DNA from: Utricularia gibba
Lineage: Eukaryota > Streptophyta > Magnoliopsida > Lamiales > Lentibulariaceae
Assembly (NCBI GenBank): GCA_002189035.1
Contig: NEEC01000007.1
Location: 1,054,001 to 1,118,000, forward strand
Reading direction: 5' to 3'
Length of the DNA: 64,000 nt
The notes below the pieces were generated by a model. That model saw only the letters and a program-made list of their open reading frames with translations. It did not search any database and had not been told where the DNA came from. The translations under genes were made by a program, and so were the position numbers. Below, one piece after another: positions 22,709 to 33,886 of the stretch. Every line of letters begins with the position of its first letter. The stretch's first letter is position 1.

Positions 22709-23557
22709 CTAGACGAATGCATGAATGGGAGTAAGAAAAAGAATCACCAAGTAATTTACAGAAAGTGACTGTGGAGCCTAAAGCGAAAGAAAGTGAATTG
22801 GAGCAACGGACCATCTTTTCAAAATCGTGGATCAACTGAAGTCCATGATTTTTTTAAATTCCATTTTAATACTTTTTTATAAAAAGTTAGTAATTAAATA
22901 ATTATTTTATTTTATTTATAATATATTCACAATGAATTCAATTGGTTATAACAAAATGTTTAACCAAAATCAAAGATAAATCCAAGCATCGATTGAACCC
23001 ATTTATAATAGTCTAATAGATAATGTACAAAAGATATTGAAGTTTTTGTTTTTGTTTTGCAGTATTTTGAATTATAATACAAAACACATATTTTTTGGAA
23101 ATAATTGAAATAATACCAAATATTACCTAAATGTACCTCATCCAAATATTAGAGAATGTTTATTTATATAAAATGTTTCTTTATCGTGTATGTAATCGAT
23201 TTGAAATGGATGTAAAATACTTGTATTATTATTTGAAACGAATAATATTATATAAGAAAATATTAAATGATTAATTTTAAAAAATTGAACTAAAAATAAT
23301 TTGTATTCTATTAAATGTACTTTTTTACTTTTAATGCGAAGATGGCTTCATGGCCATAAAATTGGAGTAGAATTCAATCGGATCAGTCATTGAGCCTCTC
23401 TAAATGAATAAATAAAATATGATAATATTGGAATTAGTTAATAATTAATACCTTGTAGTGGAAGAAATTCTGAAATATTAAAATCGCGGTTCTACCTTAC
23501 ACGGTAGCAACTCTTCGGCTTTTCCACGGCTCCACATTCGGGAATCGTTTTAATGTC
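22709..23557. other. WSD copy 3 flank and duplicated NAC upstream region
   Basis: 22740-22860 is the shared WSD 3' flank; 22860-23330 is AT-rich. From about 23330 the sequence matches the DNA upstream of the intact NAC gene (28410-28648), including ATTAAAATCGCGGTTCTACC and CACGGTAGCAACTCTTCGGC, so the NAC promoter was copied as well. Confidence 0.65.
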
Positions 23558-23910
23558 ATGGGGATTTCTACCGCGGCGGTGGAGAAGAAGAGCAGGTCTT
23601 CGGTATCATCCAGTATGTTAGCACCGGGATTTCGTTTCCATCCTACAGATGAGGAATTGGTGCGGTACTATTTGAAGCGGAAAGTTTGTGGCAAGGGTTT
23701 TTGGATCGATGCGATTTCGGATTTTGATATTTACAAGTCGTAGACGTGGGATCTTCCGAGTATGTGATTATTTAGTGTTTCTTTTGTTTGAGCTGAGTCT
23801 GCTGGTGTCTGTTATGGTTTCTCAGAGGTGGATTCTACTGCGTAATTTTGATTTTGTTCGAAGAGGTGACTGGGTAGATGCGTGGGTTTTGTTGATAATT
23901 GAATGTTTTT
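23558..23910 (+). pseudogene. NAC gene relic (exon 1 and part of intron 1)
   Basis: Exon 1 copies that of the NAC gene at 28649 and encodes [15 protein letters not shown] and [19 protein letters not shown], the first NAC subdomain. A TAG at 23741-23743 interrupts it where the intact gene has GCGGAG (DIYKAEPWD). Homology runs on into intron 1 as far as about 23910 and then switches abruptly to KTF1 sequence. No DNA-binding domain could be made. Confidence 0.88.
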
Positions 23911-24600
23911 GTTCGTATTTTGGATGGCCCATTCAAGGTTTTTCAACTTTACTGAAAGGCAAATTTCTTTCGAATGCTTGACAGGAGTAGGACAAGGAAG
24001 GCATTATCAAAAAAATCTATAAAGGAATTCTTTTTTTATTTGATAAAGCTGAAGAGGAAAATGGTGGTTATCTCTGTGTCGAAGCAAATATTTGTGAGAA
24101 GCTAAGTCTTTCTTGTGATGCGTCAACTGGAAAGGTTAGGAAGAGTAGTTTTAGTTCTCAAAATTTATTTAGTCTACATGTTCGGAGACCTCTATAATTG
24201 GGTTTCAGGGCGACCGAGGCTTTTCAGATTATGATGATCAGATCATTCAAAGGAATTAGATGACTCATCCTCATGGAGTAAAGCGAAACTTTCTGGTATG
24301 GGTAAGAAAGAAGATGCCTCCGATGGATCGGTAGCAGGCAGGTCTTCTAGCAAGGAGAAGAAACCATCCGATGCGTGGGGTATGAAGCCAGCTGTCGCTG
24401 ATGGATGGAGAGTAGGTGGATCTTCTGGTAAGAAAGAAAAACCATCTGATGCATGGGGTAGTAAAAGTGATGCCGCTGATTGTTGGGACCTGGAGGATCT
24501 TCCAGAAAGGAGGAAAAACCATCCGATGCATGGAAACAGGCTTGACAAGGCGCCTGCGCAGCAGCAAAGGAGGTTGGTGATAGGTCTCGGCAGGTAATCA
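23911..24600 (+). pseudogene. KTF1 relic (parts of exons 9-11 fused to exon 18)
   Basis: 23911 onward matches KTF1 from 8251 (exon 9, VRILDGPF), then intron 9 with deletions, exon 10 (KIYKGILFLFDK) and the start of exon 11. At about 24230 it jumps to the end of intron 17 (11493) and continues through exon 18, so roughly 2.9 kb including most of the WG platform is gone. Introns are kept, so it is a DNA-level copy and not retroposed. Near 24485 GGG replaces GGGG and shifts the frame (CWDLEDLPERR). Confidence 0.88.
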
Positions 24601-25764
24601 ATCCAGGTACCCATTCTTGATTGCAGTGTTCCTCTAGCGTTTGACCTGGTCTATGCACTGATTTAAAATCAGATTCTAGATGTTTTTCTTCTGTAAACAA
24701 AGCGGGACCGTTTACTTTCTCTGCGAAACTGCGGTAACAATTTGAACTTGTACACCATCACACAACCTGCCTGTTTTGTGCATGCTGTAGGAGACTTTAT
24801 TGTGTGACCAGCTGGAATCAGTTGCACTGAAACCTCATGCTTTGACTAGGCGTACCTTGTAATGCATATCAGTGCAACTACTTCCATCTCGTCTGCTACC
24901 ACAATAAATTGTCATGTACATGAATTGTCAGGCTGATGCTTGTGTCCACTTTGAAATCGAAGTTCTCCCCTCTGAAACTCACCTACAACTTTCGATTTCG
25001 GTACATTCCCCCGACATCCCACTTGATTCTCTGTTTCCCTCTATGCAGGTGCTCGGGCGAGTTGGCTGCCGTGGGTACCCTGAAACTCACTCACCTTGCT
25101 GCTGCAACTGGTTCACGAACTTATTTTTCCAATTTCAGCCTAGTGGCTGGATGACTTCCTTTCTTGAGGAAGGTGAATCCTAACACCCCTTTGTGACAGT
25201 GGAAGGGACAGGAAACAACATACCTGACCCCACCCTCTTATCTTATATCATGTGTTCTGGATTAGATCTGTGCCAGTTCACATTGCTCCAACATTGCTTT
25301 TTCTTATCTTATATTTGTTATCGAATGGCAGCAAGATGTCATGGATGATATGGCATTACCATGCCACCACAGAGATTATGTTACTCTAGAAGTTTAAGAC
25401 GGGATGAAGGAGCTCTAAGCAGGTATAAGATACTACTCGAGGAGTGAGGAGTAGTTTTCTGGTTTCTCTCCGGACGTCTACTTGAATGCGAAGTGGTACC
25501 TGACATGGCGTCAGTTGCTTTCATCGCATTCATTACAGACCGCCCAATAAATTTGGGTAGGAGGAGGATAGAGATATCCGTTACAATTATAAACTTCTAT
25601 GGATGTGCATTTTTTTATTTTTTGGAAGTTTTCATGAGTTATTACGAAATTTTCAATATTAAGAATTGTTTTATGCAATTTATTTTCAATGAAAAGTTGT
25701 TGGTTGTTTTTTTGAGTTGAAGCCACTCGCCTATAAAGCAAAAAGATGGGGAGAGGCTGATGAT
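24601..25764. other. Block D copy and WSD copy 4 upstream region
   Basis: A close copy of the KTF1 3' UTR and flank (11850-12900), ending about 25560. The rest leads into the conserved WSD upstream segment (GAAGCCACTCGCCTATAAAGC at 25720-25739). No gene is supported; the frame at 24914-25183 diverges from its counterpart at 12167 through indels. Confidence 0.65.
25732..25738 (+). promoter_or_regulatory. TATA-like box of WSD copy 4
   Basis: TATAAAG, 33 bp before the first ATG, as in copies 1 and 2. Confidence 0.4.
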
Positions 25765-27757
25765 ATGTCTGAGAAAATGGCGGGGAACGGTGTCGGTGAT
25801 GAAGAAATGGTGAGCGCCAGCCCCTACTCCAGAATGCTGCATACGCCCAACTTCAACCTGTGTGTCATCTTAGTCATGGGGTTCGGTGCTCCACTGGACG
25901 TGGCGTTGGTGAAGCATCTGGCGTCCCAAACTCTGCTCAAGCATCCTCGCTTCTCCAGCATCCTCGTGAGTGAGCCTGCAGGCGTTGTTTCTTGGATCAT
26001 TTTATGGAGGAGGGTGGTGTCTGATATTCTCTGTTTGCTAGGTTTTGGAGGATGAAAGGCGTCTAAAAATGTCTTGGAAACTGACAACACCCTACATCGA
26101 CGAGCACGTCCTGGTGCCGGATATAGACGAGGAAACAGGATCAGGGGATAAGTTTGTGGAGGACTTCATAACGGCCATTGCGGATGTTCCTATGGACTAC
26201 TCCAAGCCCTTGTGGGAGCTCCATCTACTCAACGTGAAGACCACCAACTCCACCTCCACCGCGGTGCTCAAGCTCCATCACGCCGTGGGCGACGGCGTAT
26301 CGCTCATGTCCATCCTTTTCGCCTGCGGACGGAAAATCTCCGATCCAGAAGCTTTGCCGGTTCTTCGGACTCCGGTTCGACGTCAACGTCGGAATGGTAC
26401 CAGTAACGGGCGTGTCCTGTCTGCGGCCCTGCTGTTTTGGAGAATGCTCCAGATTGTTTACTACAGTGTGATGGACGTTGTGGAGTTCATTGCCACTCTT
26501 CTCTTCTTGAAAGACTCTCCGAATCCGATCAAACCGGATCCGGGGCAGCCCTGGGTCAAGATGGAGAACCCCGCTTCTCACATGAGATATGTCCACCGCG
26601 TTCTGAGTTTCGAGGATGTTAAGCTTATCAAGAATTCTTTGAAAACGGTAACTTTTTCTGTTCTACTCCTCTGCCCTTTATACTGATATGAGAATCTCCC
26701 ATTTGGATTCCTTTGGCAGACGGCCAACGACGTTTTCTTGGGGATGGCTCAGGCGGCCATCGCTGCTTATTTTCAGAGAATCAGATATGGTAAAGTAAAT
26801 TTCTGCTCCTCCCCCTCAACAAAAAGATCATTCTGAAACTCTGCATTGTATCAGAGAAGGAAGGAAATGGCGCAGAGGCCAAACAGAAGACCAACAATCA
26901 CCTCAAGAAACCTCGTACAAGGGCCCTCGTAGCATTCAATCTACGCCCATCTGCTATGGTTGAAGTAAGCAACTTGAAAGGTTTTCATGCGCATTCGGCC
27001 CATCCCATTTCGTTTAAAACCTTTTGTTCCTCAGCGTGAAACATACGAGACGATACGAGAGGGAAGGAAGATGTGGGAGCTGAAGATGTGGGGGAACTTC
27101 GTCAGCTTTATGATAGTTCCCATGAAGCTGAGCACCGAAGAAGACCCCTTGGCTCACGTACGTGATTCTAAGGCGACCATGGATCGCAAGAAGCTCTCAT
27201 GGCTACCCCAAATCCAGTTCTGCGCTATGCAGCCCTTCCTTTACCTCTTTGTGGGACGGAATGTACGTACGCTTTCATCCATACCCTTCTTCTCATTATC
27301 TTCTGATTTTCTTTTCTCAATTTCAAACATAGAAAGACAAACTTCCTCCTAGTTTTTTTATTCCAGGTCGTAACTCGTTTCATGGATAACATATCTGCGC
27401 ACTTAACCCTTGGGATCTCCAACATCACTGGACCTGCGGAGGAGATCAACTTCTTGGGGCATCCCCTCGCTTACCTCGCCACAACCGTCAGTGGAGCTCC
27501 CGGGGTAAGCATCCCATTTCTGCTATTTCGATTTGTAATTTGGCATGAAGGATGAAATAGGTGTATTGTTTTGATTGGGGAAGATGGTGATCCACTTCCA
27601 AACCTACGCGAAAAAGCTAGCGGTGGCCCTGGCGGTCGACAATCGGGTGATAACTGATCCCCATCAGCTCGGTGACGATTTCCAGAACTCCCTTCAAATC
27701 ATGAAGGAAGCTGTCATCAACAGTGCCGCCGTCGCCGCCGCCGCTACCAGGCAATGA
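25765..27757 (+). CDS. WSD1-type wax ester synthase/DGAT, copy 4 (open, but last splice acceptor altered)
   Basis: Exons 25765..25965, 26042..26647, 26720..26789, 26855..26964, 27035..27262, 27367..27504 and 27584..27757. The first six match copy 3 closely (SPYSRMLHTPNFNLCVIL, HHAVGDG, NLRPSAMVE, NITGPAEEINFLGHPL) and are undamaged. At the seventh, about 26 bases that include the normal CAG acceptor and the codons for PL are missing. The only fitting acceptor is GGGGAAG|ATGGTG at 27583, which has a weak pyrimidine tract but keeps the frame (MVIHFQTYAKKL), giving 508 residues. The gene may therefore work, splice inefficiently, or retain the last intron. Reaction and location are as for copy 3. 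Confidence 0.75.
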
Positions 27758-28648
27758 GGACCTGACGATTGAATGAAAGGGAATAAGACGAAGAATTCCA
27801 CAAGTCATTTGGAGAAAGTGATTGTGTGAGAGCTAAATCGCTCCAACTTCAAAAAGTAATTTGGAGCAAGAGACAAGCTTTTAAAATCATAAATTGAAAT
27901 CTAGGGTTCGATCCTATTTAACTGAACTCCATGATTTTTTAAATTCGATTTCAATACTTTGTATAAAAAAATATTTTTTTGAAATTTACAATCATTAAAG
28001 AAATATTTTTATTTTTATAATGTATTCATATTAAATCCAATTCATTATAAAAAATTCACCCAAAATAAAAAAAAAAAATCGACGCATGGATGGAACCCAT
28101 TTTTAATACATTTTAATATTTTTGCATTACAAAGATAATGATTGAATTTTTTCATACATGATATTGTCGATTATGATCATATAATTCTCATGTTTTTATG
28201 TTTTTTCTTTTCAAATAAAATGTATCATTCAAGATTAAAGAATATTTTTTTATAAAGACTATCCATTTATCTCATCTATAATCAATGTAATATTCATTTA
28301 AAATTCTTTCATCCTTCTTTGAGTGGGGGTCTTTTATGGCTCTATGGGCATAAAAATCAAACTAAAAATAATTTATATTCCATTAAATGTATTTTTTTAT
28401 TTTTTAAAAGGAAGATGGCTCCATGGCCATAAAATTGGAGTGGAATTCAATCTGATCAGCCATTGAGCGTCTCTAAATGAATAAATAAAAATATATTAAT
28501 ATTGAAATCATTTTAAAATGAATACCTTGTAGAGGAAGAAATTCTGAAATATTAAAATCGCGGTTCTACCTTACACGGTAGCAACTCTTCGGCTTTTCCA
28601 CGGCTCTCGAGTTTCCAAGTCTCCACTATCGGGAATCGTTTTAATGTC
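27758..28648. other. Spacer between WSD copy 4 and the NAC gene
   Basis: 27780-27940 is the shared WSD 3' flank. 27950-28400 is AT-rich. 28410-28648 is the NAC promoter and leader region also found at 23330-23557. No additional gene. Confidence 0.6.
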
Positions 28649-31122
28649 ATGGGGATTTCTACCGCGGCGGCGGAGAAGAAGAGCAGGTCTTCGGAATCGT
28701 CCAATATGTTAGCACCGGGATTTCGTTTCCACCCTACAGATGAGGAATTGGTGCGGTACTATTTGAGGCGGAAAGTTTGCGGCAAGGGTTTTCGGATCGA
28801 TGCGATTTCGGATATTGATATTTACAAGGCGGAGCCCTGGGATCTTCCGAGTATGTGATTATTTATTTGTTTTGAGCTGAGACTGCTGTTGTCTGTTATG
28901 GTTTCTCAGAGGTCGATTCTACTGCGTAACTTTGTGTTTGTTTGAAGAGTTGACTGGGTAGATGCGTGGGTTTTGTCGATAATTCAATGTTTTTGCTGAT
29001 CCGGTGTAGTTTTTTTTCCTTTTTTTTTTGGGACTATTTTTTTCCGCTGAGTATATTGCGATGCTCAAATCGCGTTGAAATTCCTTGATGCATAGAGCTT
29101 TCTTTCTTTTCTTTTTTTTTTTTCCTTTTCCATTTCAAGAAACGACTTGCATTTCTGTGATGATTCCAGGCTTTTCAAGGCTGAAATCGAGGGATATGGA
29201 GTGGTATTTTTTTAGCGTTCTGGACAAAAAGTATGGTAATGGATCAAAGACGAACAGGGCCACTGAAAGGGGATACTGGAAGACTACTGGAAAAGATAGG
29301 GCTGTCTACCATAAATCCCAAGTTGTGGGCATGAAGAAAACACTTGTTTATCACACAGGACGGGCCCCAAAGGGTCAGAGGACTAACTGGGTTATGCATG
29401 AGTACAGGCTCACTGACTTGGACCTGGATAAAGCTGGTATTGTACAGGTATGTTTTCTCTGAAGTAGGCTGGGGATTGAATTACGCATTGGATAATGTAA
29501 CATGAGAAGTCCCATTCTACCTGTGTCATGAATTCCGAATCTTAAACATCCCAATATTTTCTGCGTTAAAGGATTTCTGGAATAGTTTCGCTTGATGTGA
29601 ATTTTTTATGCTTAATGATTGGCATAATATGGTGTCAACTGATTTAGCAATGGAAGGCTCGTTCTTTCAATGCTTAAATAGTTTCTAATTTGTAATCTTT
29701 ATGGGTACGATGGAAGGATGCATTTGTGCTCTGCCGGGTATTCCAGAAAAGTGGTTCTGGGCCAAAGAATGGGGAACGATATGGAGCACCGTTTGTGGAA
29801 GAAGAATGGGAGGATGATGAACTTGTACTGGATCAAAAGAATGAGATGGCTGAGATAATTGATTTTGACGGTGATGGTTACCTGGACGAGCATGATCTTG
29901 AACAGGTATGTGCTTGCTGATTGTCATTATATGCCCTTGAACTCAGATTCCATTGGCCGTATGGGTCAGTTGTGATACAAAATTTATGCGCTAAATTTGA
30001 TTGACACCGTTCAGCGCATGTCTCTTTGTTTCAGCTCCTTGGAGAGAATAATCTGCCTGATGCTTCCCCTCGTCCTTCTAACATTTCCTATGAGGATTCT
30101 AGTCTTGGTGAAGTAGTTACTGCAAATGTCAGTGACCCCCTGAATCTCATGTTGAATGCCACCGAAGAGTGTTGCGAACTTAAGCCTATCAGTTATGAGA
30201 ATTCAACTGATATTCCTGCACCATGGGACGCGAATGCAAAGGTGGTGCGGCATGAATTCATTGGCGAGTCTAGCAAGTCAGGGAATACAGATTTGGATTT
30301 CCTCCTTGATGAACCCTTCTTCGATTGCAACGACCTTCTGTATGATAGTGGATTTCTCAAGGATGATGATCAACCTAATAATTCCTCCTTGAGCATTATT
30401 GATGAATACCTAAACTTCGTGAATTCCGATGGTAAAAATGTCGAGAGCTTCGCATTTGATCAACCATCAGCTCCATTGGAAAATCATTCTGCTGCTCAGA
30501 ATGCGCTGCTCCCTCCAGAGGAGCTGGTGTCTCAGAAACCAGAGGGAGGAAAACAAGAATCAGTTGATTACAGTGACTACAATGCAGCAGCCGAATCACA
30601 TAAGCTGGGCACTACTGTTCGTCGTTCAGGTTAGTGTAAATGCGTTAACTGCTACCTATTTCTTTCAACACCCCACATTCGTAATGCCTGTTAACTTCAT
30701 TCTTGGCAGATCTCCTGAGTCCATTCCTCAAGCACTCTACAAGTATGCTGGGCAGCTTACCCGCACCACCTGCCTTCGCTTCAGACTTATCTTTGAAAGA
30801 TGCCTCAGCTCTTGGCCTCCATTCACTCTATCAGTCTTCAAGTTCATCCCATATAGCAGCTGGCTTGATTCAAATCAGAGATCAAACAGTGGCCGGGTAT
30901 CAACCAAGCCAGCCCTTGATCAAGAACCTGAACCCGAATATCATTGTTTCACTAAGGTTCTTCAGAGAAAATGACGGCTCTGCAACGATAGAATCCAGTC
31001 TCAGGCTCTACCCCGCCAAGATGCTTGCAGCAATCTCCAGGTCCACATTCTTCTTCTCCCTTTTCTTGGTCCTGGTTCTCTCCATCAGCCTTAAGCTTGG
31101 GATCTGCATTGCTGCTAAATGA
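28649..31122 (+). CDS. Membrane-tethered NAC transcription factor (NTL; NAC053/NAC078-like)
   Basis: Five exons: 28649..28850, 29170..29447, 29717..29905, 30035..30629 and 30710..31122; 558 residues. The NAC domain spans about residues 21-170 with all subdomains: [77 protein letters not shown] and [21 protein letters not shown] Ser/Asp-rich activation region follows ([17 protein letters not shown]). The C-terminus has a hydrophobic segment, [20 protein letters not shown], ending the protein, so the factor should be held in a membrane and freed by proteolysis. The [17 protein letters not shown] stretch and the [17 protein letters not shown] block before the anchor fit the NAC053/NAC078 branch, which is linked to stress and proteasome-gene control. 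The exact orthologue is not certain. Its promoter and exon 1 were copied upstream (23330-23910). Confidence 0.9.
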
Positions 31123-31380
31123 AGTCCAGGCTTCCCACAAATTTAACTCTGGTAGTTTAGACTTGGAAACTCTACAGAAGTTCCAATAATATCGATGTAT
31201 CAAGATATGAATTGCAATAGAACTTATTTGAGCTTTTTCTGTGCGTTGTTCGACTAAAGTGCCAAGGTTTGAAACTCAGAGAAGGATGTGTAAGAGATCG
31301 TACATTTCACCAGGAAAACTCCAAACTGAACTAGACAAATGACTACTAGAAAAGGGGAGATTTAGAGGAATGCAGATTTT

Positions 31381-31812
31381 TCAAGAACTAGTAAACTTGG
31401 TAACAGCTTTGGTTCCTTCTGAAACGGCGTGTTTCGCAAGCTCCCCGGGAAGGACAAGTCTAACAGCGGTTTGAATTTCACGGGATGTGATGGTTGGCTT
31501 CTTGTTGTAGCGAGCCAATCTTGACGCCTCCTGCGCCAATTTCTCGAAGATATCGTTGATGAAGCTGTTCATTATGCCCATGGCTTTGCTGGAGATTCCG
31601 ATGTCGGGATGGACCTGCTTCAGCACCTTGAAGATGTAGATCTTGTACGTCTCCGTCGCCTTCTTAGTGCGCTTCTTCTTCTTGTCAGCCGAGGCGGCGG
31701 CAACGTCCTTCGGGAGCTTCTTTCCGGCGGCCTTGACCTTCTTCTCTGCTGGAGCTTTCTCGGCCGCGGGCTTCTTCTCCGCTGGTTTCTTCTCCGCCGC
31801 CTTGGGTGCCAT
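31381..31812 (-). CDS. H2B: Histone H2B
   Basis: Intronless, 143 residues. The plant-type tail is rich in Lys/Ala/Glu repeats ([20 protein letters not shown]), followed by the conserved histone fold: [60 protein letters not shown] and [20 protein letters not shown]. The Lys in the final AVSEGTK helix is the monoubiquitination site in the family. It pairs with H2A in the nucleosome. It is convergent with the NAC gene, whose stop is about 260 bp away. The promoter carries replication-histone elements listed separately. Confidence 0.98.
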   Translation of the reverse strand: MAPKAAEKKPAEKKPAAEKAPAEKKVKAAGKKLPKDVAAASADKKKKRTKKATETYKIYIFKVLKQVHPDIGISSKAMGIMNSFINDIFEKLAQEASRLARYNKKPTITSREIQTAVRLVLPGELAKHAVSEGTKAVTKFTSS

Positions 31813-31920
31813 TGCGACTAGGGGAAATTCAAAGACCGTATAGAAACTGAGAAGGCGCTATCGTACAACGAACGAATCCTCGAAAACTTGTGGTGGGTGA
31901 AGAAACGGAAGCGGAGGCAA

Positions 31921-31974
31921 ATTTATAGGGAAAGATGGAGGCGTTTGATTGGTTGGAATTGTTGCACGCGGATC
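31921..31974 (-). promoter_or_regulatory. H2B: H2B promoter: TATA box, CCAAT box and histone octamer
   Basis: Reading leftwards towards the gene: the octamer CGCGGATC (as written on the plus strand) at 31967-31974, CCAAT (ATTGG on the plus strand) at 31948-31952 and TATAAAT at 31927-31921. The CGCGGATC octamer is the classical element of plant histone promoters and links expression to S phase. Confidence 0.75.
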
Positions 31975-33886
31975 GTCGCGTAGAGGCAATTTATCGGCTG
32001 ACGTGGACGGCCCAGATTCTCTGAAAAATAAAATTTAATTTTTAAGCGGCTATCTCTTCTCGCCAAAAAGTATTCCAAACAATTCATGCCGCCAAAATTT
32101 CAAAATACACGCTTCAATTTCCTACAATCACAACACACCACGTGTCTCACTGTTAAATAATTGATTTATCATATGATTTTGAAGACTGTTTTTTAGGGTA
32201 GGAAAAGGAATGTAAGTTAAATTACGAATTATTCATGATAATATTTGAATTAAATTCAACAAAATAAAAATCATTATTTGTCGATTTTTTAATTATTAAA
32301 ATATTATTTCAACAACGCAAAACCTAGCACGAAAATGGACAGACAGACAGACAGCCGACCCATAAGACATGCTAAGCCCCCAATCAAGACTAGCCCATTA
32401 ACCATTTCAAGTACCCAAAGTAGGTCAAGCCCATTTGAACGGCCCATTAGGAGACCAGGCCGATGGAATGATTGAACATGTCGTATTCGTCTCACATGAC
32501 ATGTTTTTCATAATATTTCACATTTAAACATATTTCTAAATTTTAGTACAAATTATTAATTACTTGCAATAACCTGTTTAAAATTTTCGTTCGTAAATAA
32601 CATGAAATTCGAGTATCTAAAATATAAATTATTTACCAGATAAATCATATCCAACAAATAATATAAGATGGTATGATAGCATCTAAAAGACATGAAATAG
32701 AATCATATATATAATTAAAATATTAAAAATGAAAAAAAAAACATAAATTGGTGCTCTTTAAAACACAAATGACGTCATTTGCATTAAATATACATTATTC
32801 TCCCTCTTTCCCCACCAACTTCTGTCACTGTTCATTAAAACACAAAATATTTTTTGTGTTTAATATCCGCCGATTTATTAGAGCTATGTTTTTCAATAAT
32901 TAAAGTATATATAAAATAAATCCAGTATTAAAGGTGCTAAAAATACATATGGGCAGGACACGGATGGGGTCCACTGCCTGCTGTCGGAAAGCCACGATCC
33001 TGTGTACTTGGTTCCGCTGGCCCCGTAAATTTAGCGGGGAACGTGAATTGAGAGGAGGAGAAAATCCACGTGACTGTGTAGTCTGGTCTGGCGGTGGGCC
33101 CAGACCCGGGAAATCAATTTCAAATTTTAAGTATATTATTATTAGTAAAGTAATACGAAAAAAACACTAAAACGAAATAAAAAAAATACGAGTATTTCTC
33201 TTTTTCTGAAATAAAAAATTAATAAAAAGGAACCAATTAGGGCGCCACGTAAGGATGTTTATATTACCTTGAAACTACGACGAAGCATGGGACTCCATTG
33301 CATGAATTAATTTTTTTTTCAAAAAATAGAAAGAAAATTACTCTAATTTTTTAATCATATTAGTTAACGTAATTAAAGATGACATCGACAGCCCGACACA
33401 CAGTGAAACCCGCTGGAGCCGAACGAGTAATGAGGAGCGTCGATGTCTTGTCACGCGCCAACCACTTCTGAACTGCCACGCGGCAATCAAATTTGTTTTT
33501 GTTGGCTTTGTTTATTCACTAAAAAGCATTAAGTGCAGTGTATTTTATTTATTTTTATTTTTATTGGTTTTTTTAAAAATCAGATAAAATGTAAAATCAG
33601 TTTTGAAACTTGATTCTACGTAGAATTTGGGGTAAATTATGGCAAGGGCGAAACTTAAAAGTATTTTTAAAAAAAATAAAAAAGAAACGGTTTACAGTGG
33701 GTAAAAACCATGTATATTATATATATATACATACGTAGAGAGTTTATCTTCTCCTGATATCGACAGACTACAATGACAGCCTCGTGAAATACGCCTTTGA
33801 GCTGCGGTGATCCATCGATGTGACGGTGGGGTTGAGAAGAACCGGTCAAGACTGGTGTCGAGGTTTATTGCTCTACCTGCGGGGCA
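31975..33886. other. Intergenic DNA between H2B and VTE5
   Basis: About 1.9 kb of mostly AT-rich sequence with no recognisable exon. It contains CACGTG motifs near 32140 and 33068, a short ACAG run near 32337-32355, and a perfect 9-bp inverted repeat GACATCGAC/GTCGATGTC at 33381-33389 and 33439-33447. The right end is the VTE5 promoter and leader. Confidence 0.45.

Noticed and set aside
23911-24600. Retroposed (processed) KTF1 copy
   Set aside because: Introns 9 and 10 are still present and there is no poly(A) tail, so it arose from DNA duplication.
13756-27757. Possible CRISPR-like or satellite array from the regular spacing of WSD copies
   Set aside because: Repeats are 2-5 kb genes with introns and flanks, unequal in spacing; this is gene duplication in a plant nucleus.
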